A stretch of 64,000 nucleotides of DNA from Chrysoperla carnea. Lineage: Eukaryota; Arthropoda; Insecta; Neuroptera; Chrysopidae. Both the position numbers and the translations under genes were made by a program. Below the pieces are notes generated by a model. That model saw only the letters and a list, made by a program, of their open reading frames with translations, ran no database searches and was not told the origin of the DNA. The stretch spans positions 16,108,983 to 16,172,982 of the forward strand of contig NC_058337.1 in assembly GCF_905475395.1 (NCBI RefSeq), given 5' to 3'. Of the stretch, positions 24,488-35,400 are shown in pieces; position 1 is the stretch's first letter; the number at the start of each line of letters is the position of its first letter.

Positions 24488-25024
24488 ATAATATGAGGCA
24501 ACAGCATATAGAGGGAAAGCTTACAATAATTCTGATTTCCCCCATCACGACTGCTTCTCAATACAAACTATATAATAATTATGATTAAAAAATGTATAAC
24601 AATTTTGCAGCGTACTATTTTAAATGTTTCTCCCCTCCTCTATATTTTAATTCCAAATATATGATCATAAAAATAATATAAAATATTATTCTTGCAATTA
24701 TATAATAATACTCTAATTTTATATAGTCTAGAATCTAGACAAAAACAAACCCTCAGTGCCCATTTCTTTTCTCGATTTCTCTTATATATATTAAAAGAAT
24801 CCTCCAATCAGAAGTAGTGTGCTTTGATTATTATTCAACTGATTTTTACAATTAGTTACAAAAAATTCAATCACTTTAAACAGCCAACAACAATCGATGC
24901 TCATTGTAGAAAATCTTAACTAATCATAGATTGTTAATAATGTTAATAAAATAACGTATCAAATGGAATACATTTCGAATTTGCTGTTTTTAAAAAAATG
25001 ATATTTTATTTCAAGAATTAAATA
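24488..25024 (+). other. Stathmin 3' UTR
   Basis: AT-rich sequence after the stathmin stop with no open frame of note. An AATAAA at 24945-24950 could end a short transcript; a further AATAAA at 27781 could end a long one. The boundary is not decided by the sequence. Confidence 0.45.
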
Positions 25025-25679
25025 ATGGATGCACCATCTTTTATGTCGGCATGTAAATATTGAATAACTTTGAATGAAAACAACTGATTTGATGTATATG
25101 AGGGATTTTTATTCAATTTGGACGCCTCTATTGGCCAAAAGAGGCGTCCAAGTGAATGCCTCTATTGGCATTTTTACTGCGTTTTCCATTATCTTTTCGA
25201 GCATTTCAGCGACATGGACGATCTGTCAGCAATATTATTTGTGTTAATTGCACTTTATATGGAAATAAATCCAATTTTTCCTTCAAAATGCTCCGCAAAG
25301 TAGTTTCACTGACGCAAAAATCCTGAGCGTGGTGACGATACGTCACTTTTGGATTCAGACCGCTTCAACTTTTTCATTAGAACGCCTTGGTGTTTGATGA
25401 TTTCCTACTGTTCCGTGCTTAACAAAATTCGACACAAAGCGCAAATATTGTTGTCACATAGTGTCTGTTGGCCATGATATTTTCGGCGATACGCACGTTG
25501 AGTTAACACAACTGAACGACTATTTTCAATGCATAGCGTCACTATTTCGATGTGAAGCGATTCCTGACTAAAGTTTACTGAATTTACGTTTAAAAAACGT
25601 GGTTAATCAATTCAATCAATGGAAAAATATCAAAAGTTAGTCAGTGTTTACATACCGACATAAAAGATGGCGCACTCTA
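25025..25679 (-). mobile_element. Mariner-like element with degenerate DUF4817-type transposase
   Basis: Imperfect terminal inverted repeats of about 30 bp bound the element; the core CCATCTTTTATGTCGG occurs at 25033 and, inverted, at the right end. A TA dinucleotide flanks each side (25023-25024 and 25680-25681), as expected for Tc1/mariner. On the - strand, about 25561-25410 encodes LHIEIVTLCIENSRSVVLTQ followed by RAYRRKYHG, resembling the N-terminal helix-turn-helix (DUF4817) of insect transposases. Downstream fragments are broken by stops. The element is too short to hold a full transposase. It sits downstream of the stathmin stop codon, possibly in the 3' UTR. Confidence 0.65.
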
Positions 25680-28034
25680 TATATATAAAACAAATGTATT
25701 TTCTATTGTGGAATTCCGCCATTGTCTGGAGTCACAGTAATAGAAATTTCAATCTCAACATACATACGCACATTAAATTCATTGTGTGGAAATTCCTTTT
25801 TGTTTTGATATAATATCTACGTCATTAATAAAATTAGTGGGTTTTTTTATATGAAAGAAGATTAATATAAATTCCCCCCTCCCTTTTTTTAAAAGAAAAA
25901 CAATACAATTACATGTAGTAATTTTTCAGTATTGATACTTAAGTATATTAAATGTATAAATTTTAAGATTATAGATGTTTTCTCATGTTTGAAAAAATTA
26001 TATAAAAGAAAAAATGCCGCTGTGTGCTCTTTAATTTTTGGTTGGTTTTAATGTCAGTGTGTGCCTCGCAAAATTATATTATAAAAAAAATTCCAAATTA
26101 GATGAATACGTATCAAAAATAACTTAAAGAACGCCTGACTGATTTTTTTTACATTACAAAGTGACATATCTTTCATTTTCTGGTCATCAAGAATATCAAA
26201 ATGCTTTTTGCTCAAAAATATATATCAAATCAGAAAGGTAGATCTATAAGTTAAATATGATGACTGCCCTGTGTTATCTGAATTTAAAATGTAGATTTAA
26301 TAATAAAATAAAATAAAACAATAATGCCTTCTAATTGATTTTAAAAACACAGTTAATGTCTAGCTAAAAGATTAGATTTAATACTTAAAACTTATTTTTA
26401 GTATATTTAGAGTAAGTTTTGTCTCATCATTCAAAATAGCTGCCAATTTGTAATTTAACTGCCACTACACACGTCAAATAATTTTTATTAGTTAGTTTGC
26501 ATTATCAGTAAACACAAACTAATCAAAGAACTGTTATTATCTTCAAAGCGCCTTATTCAGAGTAAGATATCTTTCTGAAAATCTGAGTAGTAAATTTTAT
26601 AAAATAAGTTACTTTCCATTTAGAAAAACACAATTTAAGAGGCGTATCTATTTTATAAACAAGTTAACGACTGAATAAAATACTGAATTTAAGTTTTAAG
26701 TAAATAAAGTTGGTTACAATTGTGGGGAACAATTTAGGGAATGATTAGGGAGTGAAAATATTAGGTAGAAATTTTTTTGTAAATTTATGAACGAACGGAG
26801 AGCGTGTGGACGTGACAAAATTGTAAATGTTTTAAAAATTGAAGAAAATACAACGCGCATGCTCTGTTTGCATATTATAACAAATATAAATAATATTGAT
26901 TGAATGGTTTTTTAATAATTAGGCACAAGCTAGCTTCTGTGATGAGTTATTAATTTTTTCTATACAGTCTTTATAAAAAAAAAAAATAGGGAAGAGAAAA
27001 AGTACTTTATTTGTAATCAAAAAAAATAAAATGAGAATTTAAAAAAATAAGTAAATAATAAATAAAATGAAATCTCTATAAATATGTTAAATTTTTGTAG
27101 AAAATATTATTATAAAAAAAAAATTGTAGAGTTTTTCATAATGAAAAGGATTCACTTTGTATACATTATTAAACCCTTTCACCTACTTTAAAAAACAAGC
27201 TTTTCTTATAATTTATGGCCATAATTTTCCTCATTAGATTATTATCATATAACAACACAAAATAGCCATTTTTAACCAAACAAATTAATTCAAATTTCAG
27301 ATAGTATTAATTTGTTACTTTTTATTATTAATTTTTTTTTTTTTTTTAATTGCATTTCTAAATTTTAAGACTGATTTGATAAATAACATTTGTATGTAAG
27401 CTTATTTTTTTTATATTTATGCTAATTTTCAAATAATTTTATTAATTTTTATAGTTATTTAGATTATAGATGTATTTTCAGCTATTAACTTACTGCCTTT
27501 AAAAATTATATTGTAAAATTATATATATATAAAAGAAATTTGCAAAAAAAAAAAAAAAACCAAAAGCATTTTGTTGTAAATGTAGAATTTTTTTAATCAT
27601 TTTTCATAAGAAAAACTATTTTTGCATAATTTTTGAAAAAAAAACCATGAGTTGTGATTAATTTTTGCCTTTATAATCATGATCGGTGTGTATTTTGCAT
27701 TTTTTGAATTTATATGCTTTATTAATAAATTATAAATTGTTAAATTTAATCTCTAATGTAAAAGCCTTGGCAGCTTTAACAATAAAATAAAACTGTAATC
27801 AGTGGCCTCGGCTAAATAACATGTAGTAAGATAATTGGAACCAAAAATTAATAAAAAAAATTAGAAAATTATCCTTTGTGTTATTCATTTAATTTTAATT
27901 TTTTTCATTCATGACTTTTACTGGTTAGTAATAACAATTGCAGTGAGAATTCAGAAAAGAAGCAACCGTTCAAAAATACAAGCATTGGGATTAATACATC
28001 ATTTGAAGTATTCAACATCTATAATTGAAAACCG
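25680..28034. other. AT-rich non-coding DNA after stathmin
   Basis: No gene or clear repeat. It contains long homopolymers (T run near 27331, A run near 27546) and paired AATAAA hexamers at 27781. It may be the distal 3' UTR of a long stathmin transcript, as is common for neuronal isoforms, but nothing proves it. Confidence 0.4.
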
Positions 28035-28312
28035 CAAATTATTTAGTGTTCAAGTTTAAAACGAATTTATTATATCGCTAGTTTATAATGTGCCATTACA
28101 AAACATTTTACATCGTCTTACAATTAAAATACCTCGAAATATTATAAAAATTTGAGTATATCTTTAAAATAAATGGAAAACTAGTGATTTAGAATTTTAC
28201 AAGAAAGCCTTTTTGGTTAAAATGTCAAGAAATCCAGGAAATTGTTTTATTTATAAAAAAAAATCGAATTTCTTATTCATTTACCTTCTGCTGATTTATT
28301 GCGCTGCCTCAG

Positions 28313-28605
28313 TCAATTGTTTGTTTTCACTTCTCTCGGTTGACAAGACACAATAGACCTATGTTGCTCATTTACGAACTCAATATCATTTTTTACGTCC
28401 TGAACACGCTACAAAAATTACAGTTTGATATCTCTTCTCGTTTTTTAGTTTTTATGTTCATAGATAGACGGGCAATCGGAAATGGATTTTACGAACTCCT
28501 ATACCAAAATTTTGTTCGTAGCATTAATATTTTTAAGCGGTACAAACTTGGGACTAAACTTAGTATACCTTGATTTATATTACATAACATAAGGTATAAA
28601 AATTC
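28313..28605 (-). repeat. Family A copy, rearranged
   Basis: It contains CCTATGTTGCTCATTTACGA and ACAAACTTGGGACTAAACTT in - orientation. The terminal AGTCAATTGTTTGTTTTCACTT block precedes them in the opposite orientation, so the copy has been inverted in part or is a chimera. Confidence 0.6.
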
Positions 28606-28667
28606 ACGAACTCATATAACAAGGACATGAAACTATGTCGAGCTATAAGCGACCATGGTTGAATTTA

Positions 28668-28912
28668 CGACGCCTATCTGGACAAGGTCTAGTCATCGGT
28701 CGTTGGGTACTTTGTACTGCGTATCAGGCTGTCTTTCTCTCGAACGAGAGAGAAAGCCATATTTACACAATTGAAACAATTGAAATTGTTTTTAATCACT
28801 TTCAATTGATTGAAAACAAAAGACAAAAAATTGAATACAAAAGCTAACTTGATACGCAGTACAAAGTAGGCAACGGCCGAGGACTAGAACTCGCCCAGAT
28901 CCCAGATAGGCA
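28668..28912. mobile_element. 245-bp inverted-repeat MITE
   Basis: CGCCTATCTGGACAAGGTCT and TACTTTGTACTGCGTATCA on the left are mirrored on the right by TGATACGCAGTACAAAGTAG and CCCAGATAGGC. The loop contains another perfect hairpin, CTTTCTCTCGAACGAGAGAGAAAG, at about 28733. Confidence 0.65.
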
Positions 28913-29202
28913 CCTTTTTTCCTGCTAACCTCTTCACTCGAGTTTCATGTCATTGTTATACTGCCCTCTGTGAGAATTTGAAATTGTTTATTTTGTAGAT
29001 GACTATATTACTGGCATTCTAATTCAAATAATAACTAAAAGGAAGATGGCGACATTCATCAAATATCATTACACTAAAAATTAGCCGGACACAAAAATAA
29101 GTGATGTGAGTAAAATTGGTCGAACTATAAAATTTTGCACAACTTCGTTAAATGAACTTTAAATAGTATAATAATGTAATTAGTATTTATTTTATTCGCA
29201 AA

Positions 29203-29504
29203 ATGTCGTTGACTTCAAAAGTAACTTTAGGATTGTCGTTCGTAACATCTGCTTCAATTGTTGGTTATGTACATTACAAACAGTATTATGATAGGTAATG
29301 ATATATTTTATTAAATGAACATTTTATTTTATATCCCAAAATTGATAATTATTATGATAATTTTTTAGACAACAATTACATGAAGGCGTAATAAAAGATG
29401 TAGAACGACAACAAAAACGGAAGACTGAAAATATTTATAATTTACAAAAGCAATCTGATCTTACAAAACAGTTAAAGACAGCCTTAGAAAATGAAAAAAG
29501 ATAA
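29203..29504 (+). CDS. PET117: PET117-like cytochrome c oxidase assembly factor, two exons
   Basis: PET117 is a small mitochondrial matrix/inner-membrane chaperone needed for assembly of respiratory complex IV; it works with the heme A pathway. Exon 1 is 29203-29294 and exon 2 is 29369-29504. The 74-bp intron is GTAATG...TTTTAG in phase 2, splitting an Arg codon. The product is 75 residues, close to the usual 70-80. It starts MSLTSKVTLGLSFVTSASIV: a hydrophobic N-terminal segment (about residues 7-21), then the family's YYDRQQLHEGVIKD core, then a basic helical tail (ERQQKRKTENIYNLQKQSD). The ATG follows a stop-rich AT leader and is the only reasonable start. A possible poly(A) signal AATAAA lies at 29540-29545, 36 bases past the stop. 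The gene converges with Nse4. Confidence 0.88.
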
Positions 29505-29539
29505 TCTTATTTGTTACAGATGTACATATAATTTATTAG

Positions 29540-29545
29540 AATAAA
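29540..29545 (+). terminator. Likely poly(A) signal of the PET117-like gene
   Basis: A canonical AATAAA lies 36 bases downstream of the stop codon at 29502-29504. The hexamer is common by chance in DNA this AT-rich, so the close spacing is the main support. Confidence 0.5.
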
Positions 29546-29802
29546 CATTATGTTATTTTTATTGTTTGCAAATTCATTAAAAGTTAGAGAAGTTCCTAGC
29601 CCGAAGAATGAGTCGGAACTTTGATCCCGAACCAACTCACGTCAATTGTTGGCTTTGAAAATTGAAGCTAAGCTGTTTACTATTCTCACTCATTGTGCAA
29701 CGTCAGTAATTTTTAACACTTTTCAAATATGAAAACCAATGTTCTGCACTACTGTTTGTTACAGCACGTGTGATGAATATTCGTTCTATCATTTTTTCAA
29801 TA

Positions 29803-30036
29803 CTACGCGTGAAAGTGCACAAATTCGTTATCCAATGAAGACTCGTGGTCTGCGAAATAAACATTTTTTAAACGTTTAGATCGTCTACGAATTTCTTTAT
29901 TATCAAAATTGTCAAATTCAGTGATAACCGAGAACTTTTCCTTATACTTTTCATTTGCTAAACATTTTTTGCAGTTCAGAAACATAAGTCCATTTGTAAA
30001 TCTGACGGCAGGTGGCAGCATGATGCGGGGATGCAA
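29803..30036 (-). CDS. Hypothetical 77-codon frame, possible last exon
   Basis: The frame reads through LPPAVRFTNGLMFLNCKKCL, then a charged stretch with KEIRRRSKRLKNVYFADHES and a stop. It has a CxxC pair, an acidic-then-basic middle and fairly even third-codon bases, which is more gene-like than most frames here. No homologue is recognised, and no second exon or clear acceptor was found. It sits between the PET117-like gene and Nse4. Confidence 0.25.
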   Translation of the reverse strand: MHPRIMLPPAVRFTNGLMFLNCKKCLANEKYKEKFSVITEFDNFDNKEIRRRSKRLKNVYFADHESSLDNEFVHFHA

Positions 30037-32411
30037 GTTATTTAACTTAAAAATTTAACATTTTCTAATTTAAAATAAAATTAATAACTGTAATTGCTTA
30101 TATTAATCAATTTTGAAACAATTCATTAATTAAACTTTTTTTAAGTATTCATTTTTTGAGAAATGAAAAAATTAAATATTGGAATTTTCAATTTGAAGAT
30201 GTTTCTCACACGATTACATTTTTCAAAGCATTTTCGATAACGTGGAAAAAAATTTTTTTCCCTACCGTCCGAATTTTGCCTCCCAGGACACTAACTCCTC
30301 GTGCTCATATTATAAATACAGCGTTGCTTATGCATTTCATTGTTAGTAAATATGGTTCGTACAATCGTACATAATTATATCTTCAATAAAAGAGGTGTCT
30401 ATAAAGATAAAATATTTTTTGTTTAATAAATTCAATTTATTCAAATTTTAACAAAAAAACTTAACAATTCCTTTATAATAATAAATTTAAAATTAATTGA
30501 AGTAAAAAAAAAAATTATAATAATTCTAAGTAATAGGTTTAGGGCCAGGGTATACATTTTAGACACACTTTTTAACAAGCACAGAAATTTAAGAGACTGT
30601 TAAGACTGCGCTTAAAACCTTTTTTCTCTACGAAATTTTGGGGACTCTTTGGATTTTTTAAAAATAAGATAACTGAAATTGACAATTGCAATGTATGTCG
30701 TCTGAAAATTTGTTTTGTTATTTCCCTCTGTTTGTTAAGTGTTGGATTCGATGATTTTTGTATTTTGCTATTCAAGCATCTTATATTTGATTAACGCCTT
30801 CAACGTTTATTTAACTGAAAGCGACATCTGGCTTTGCTAATTTTTGTAAAGAACACTTGTTAAAATTAATTGTAAAAAGTACACTGGCCCAGACCTCGAG
30901 ATCACATGGAAAAGATATGGCGTTGTTTGTCTTAAGTTACAGCCAGACATGAAGGCAAACACAAAACAACAATGAAAATAGGCAAGTACCGAACAGTACG
31001 TAACATCGAAAATTGCATACAATCCATTCATTATGCAATATTATACAATGATGGGAAAAATTCGGCAACCCGAAAATTACTTTCAAACGGTTTAAGATAA
31101 AGGGTTGGAATGTTTATGAGTTCAAGAGAACTGTAACACGAATTTTTTTTAAGACAATAAAACCGCTCCCGCAATCAACTTTGAGAAAGCAAAGTATGTT
31201 TTTTAAAAATCGAACGGGGGGTCAAGTGGTGCCTTATTTAAAACTGTTTTTCAAAACGGATACAAGGGATTTTGAAAAAAATTTGCTATGTGTTGTTTTC
31301 GCGGGCTTTGTTGATTTAAATGTAGTCAGTTTCAATAGTTTTTTTGTAACATTTTATTACCTGTCTTTGCTATGGCACAAATATACTCAAAGTTTTTCCT
31401 ATCATTGTATAATCATTTGATATTGGCCTATTTTCGTTGTTTGGTGTTCTCTTAATGATATGACCGATCGATGACTTATTGAATTCGCAGTTCGAATAAG
31501 TACAAGTTATGTTTGCAACAATAAGCTTGAATGGTCTACTCAAATTTTTAAATGAATGGACAAACGTTATAAAATAGTGGACTTTTTAAGAATAAATAAA
31601 TAAAAAATTTAAAAATAAATATTTTTTTTAAATAAATAAAATTCTAAATTGATGAAAATAAAAATTACTCTATTTTGTACATTTTGTGAGTCTAACGTGA
31701 AAATTATTTAAAGAAATAACTGTTAAAAATAACTTATTTTTGACATCTGGAATTTTTTAATGTAGAATATATTCCTTTTTCAATATTTAAACATTTTCTT
31801 AAACTCTGCAAAATAAAAAATTGAAATGTTTTTTAATAAAAGCTGTGATTAAAACCCCGACTTCGGAATCGTTATCTAACATTTTAAAAATTTAAATTAT
31901 AGTGATTTTCAATTTTTCAGGCAAAAAAGAAAACATGACAAATATTTTCATATCTTGAGAATGAAAACTTATACGATAAAACACAACAAATTTTATAGAA
32001 GAGTATAATAATTTGGCTAAAAAAGGCGTCCCACCAAATATTGAATTTTTTTAAATAACCTTGAGCTTTCCATTTCACTTCCGGTCAAATAGGATGTTAT
32101 AGCAGCGGGTCTTAAACTAAGTTTATTATTTACATTTAAAATAACCCCTGATTCAATCCAAAAAGATCAAAGACAACAGTTACATGATGGCGAATATTTC
32201 CTTTTTAACGAAAAAATTTCGACCTGTTTTTTGTTAATTTGTATATTTTTCATCTCATTATTTAATCCCTGGGTCAAGATGATCTCTGGACTTTAGTTTA
32301 AGCTGACCCACTTCCTAGGTTATCATCATAGACATCGTAACAATTAAGTCGTTAATGTTACAAGACAAAGACGAAATATTCTGGTTATTTGCAGTGATGA
32401 ATTTACATTAT

Positions 32412-32417
32412 TTTATT
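32412..32417 (-). terminator. Candidate poly(A) signal of Nse4
   Basis: AATAAA on the - strand begins three bases after the proposed stop codon (TAA, 32422-32420), inside a run of A/T. Such closeness is unusual but possible; the hexamer may be chance. Confidence 0.3.
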
Positions 32418-32419
32418 TA

Positions 32420-35400
32420 TTATAAAATTATTAAAAATAAAATTACAAAATAATAAACCCTGAAGGTGGCTTTGCTAAAATTCGAAAGGGTAAATAACGA
32501 TTCTGAATTCGAAATTTTATTCTTACAATCTTGCATAAAATTTACCATCCAATCATTCCAATCGAGGGAAAGAACTTGTTGAGTATTTTCGAGTCTATCA
32601 TTTTCTTGATTACTGGATTTGGATTTGGGTTGGATGTACGGTAAATTATCTTTTTCGTCTAAAAATCAAAAATACTATTTTTTAAATCCCAATATACAAT
32701 AATCCAAGAAAAGTGGTAAAGTAGATACGAAATTTTAACATTATGAGGGTCTAAAAAACTATGAAAAATACAAGTAATTGAAAAGCAAATATTTAAATAA
32801 TAACGAGATAGATTTCACACCCGCCATTTTAATCTTAGAGCTGTGCAACTAACAATAAACGTTTTTTATACGTATTTTTAACTGATAAATGAGTCTCATT
32901 ATAGGATTTAAATTAATATTTTAAAATTGTTGGCATATTGAAATTGCTAATCCTATTGGCCCTGGAGCCCGTGACAGTAAAAATGCACTTACACGGATTT
33001 CGAAATTTCGCAAATGAATCAATACTATTTAACTATAGATATAATAATGGCTTAGGTGTGCCAGGGTTTATCGAGACAGAAATATTTTTTGCCAGGATTT
33101 TTTATTTTTTATTGGTGTGACAGATATTTTGGTCAAGTTTTGGCTGTCACACCGAGATATTTCGAATGTAGAACTCAAAACGAATCAATTAAAAAAAAAG
33201 TAATTCCACGATAAGGGTAAAATTTTATTGGCTTTATATATTAAAAAATCGGTGTGACAGACCTTTCTGCCATGGTAAGAGCTGTCACACCAAATTTTCC
33301 TGAAAATAGATAAAATTTGCAACAAAATGGTTTCTTACAAATTAATTTCCATGAAAGTGCAAAATACTTGTAATTATTAAAAATAGAAAATTTTATAAAA
33401 AATATTTTTGCCAGGATAAACGCAGGGACACCTAGTTCATATTGCACTTTTCGTTAAATAGCATTAAGGGCAGTTTTACTGTTACGGGCTCCCCGCTTAA
33501 TAATTTTATTTGGTGGTTAAAAAGTCATATTCGGTCTGTGCATGAGTTTTATTTTAGGCAGTTACCATAGAAACGATCACTTTATTCATATGGACATAGA
33601 AGTGTACGGATTGTATATATGGTTTACATTGAAAATTTAATTATATTTTCTAACAAACTTAAATAAGTAATTATATAAATTTCCATTGAACAAACATTAT
33701 TTATGCAATTTCGTCTCTTATTTTCACAATTCTCCCAATTGGGCTACCTGTAAATATAGCTGATTTATAAAAAAGTTCCTAACAGGGTCATTTCAACGAG
33801 AAAAAGTCGAGGAAGTGGTTACAAATACACGGTAAAAAATTCAGGATCTGAATGTTTGCAGTCGCAAAAGGGTGGGGAGTTAAAAGTTTTCTGTTTTTTG
33901 TAAATTAAACGAAATTTTTTGCTTAAAGTAGTATGTTTTTATTTTTTTATATTAATTTTGAGTTTTTAAGAGCCTAGAAAGAGTTGTCTATAGTAAAAAC
34001 ATACCTTTTTGAGTAATTTAAAAAACATGCCATTTTTATCGAAAGTCATGAATTTCTTCGAAATTACCTAACCTAATAAAAAAAAATTATAGTTATGGGC
34101 AACATCAATAGTTTTAACCATACCAAAAGGCATCACGTTTGAATTTTTTTAGTAGAATTAAAAAATTGGTTTTTTTGTGTTTTCTCAGAAATTTCGAAAT
34201 TCTTTTTCTCAGAAGTTATGTCAAAAAAAAGTTTTCGAAACTATAAGTACTTACGCCGTTAATTTTAAAAAACCATGGTCCAGCCCTTTTAACCGCCACT
34301 CCTCTGCGACTGAAAACATTCAGCTCCTGAATTTTTTACTTTGTATTTGTAAGCACTTTCTCGACCTTTTCCTATTGAAACTACCCTGTTACGATTTTTT
34401 TTTCAAAAAAGGTAGCTCGCCTACACTTAGTTTCTAATGCAACAAGTTTAATTAATTGTTATTTTTCAATAGTTTTAATTTGAAATTTTCTATACCATTT
34501 ACAAGTAACCAATTGAAAATTAGTCTCAACAGCCTTCTTTGTCGCCAAAGTTATCCACTGGATGTCGCTAGAGTCGATCCGATTCTCCCTACCATGACTA
34601 CACATCGAGTCAATAATATACGTTTATTTTCCGTTGTAAAACGCGAAAATTTCGCCTTTTTTTACGGATATCTCCAAAAATGAATCAAAAAATTTATTGG
34701 AACCATTCCAATTAGAATTCATCAAAACATAAAGCATAAGAAACCTTGATTGACTTACTTTTGAAATTATTAGCGAAATACAAAAAGAAAGCGCGAAAAT
34801 TTCGCTTTTATTTAAGCGAATATCTCAAAAAATGCACCAGAAAATTTTATTGGAACCCTTCCAAAAAGGATTCAGCACTACATAAAGCATAAGAAACGAT
34901 AATAAAGTCGAATACTGAATTGTTTGGAACTCACCTACATAAATTTGAGCAGCACCATCTCGTATTAAAAACGCAAAATGAAAAATATTTTCAATTGTTT
35001 TCGTATAATCATCATCGATAACAAAATGAAAGTATGATACGCTTGAATTTTGATTTGTTTTACAATATTCGCGTAATATAGAAAGCATTATCTTAACAGT
35101 TTCATCAACACCTTCCTCTTCTTTATTCACCGCTACAATTTTATCAGGCTTTTGCTTTGCACAAGCTTCAAATTTTCCACGAACTGTACGTTCGCGTTCT
35201 TTTTGTGATGGAGTGATGTCTTTCTCTTTGAATACTCCATAAAGGTAGATAAATGTAGGGGTTATTTTAAAACTATCCATTACATCATCCTCTAATTTTT
35301 CCCAATTAGGTATTTCTTCACCATCATCCATCTTCAAGTATCTTGTCTTTTTTAAGAAAAAAAAGAAAATTTAATTCATATAGTTGATTGTTTAAATGTA

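Noticed and set aside
34177..34683. Two + frames of 86 and 75 codons
   Set aside because: They lie in the foldback arm and the direct repeat within Nse4 intron 3 and look like no protein.
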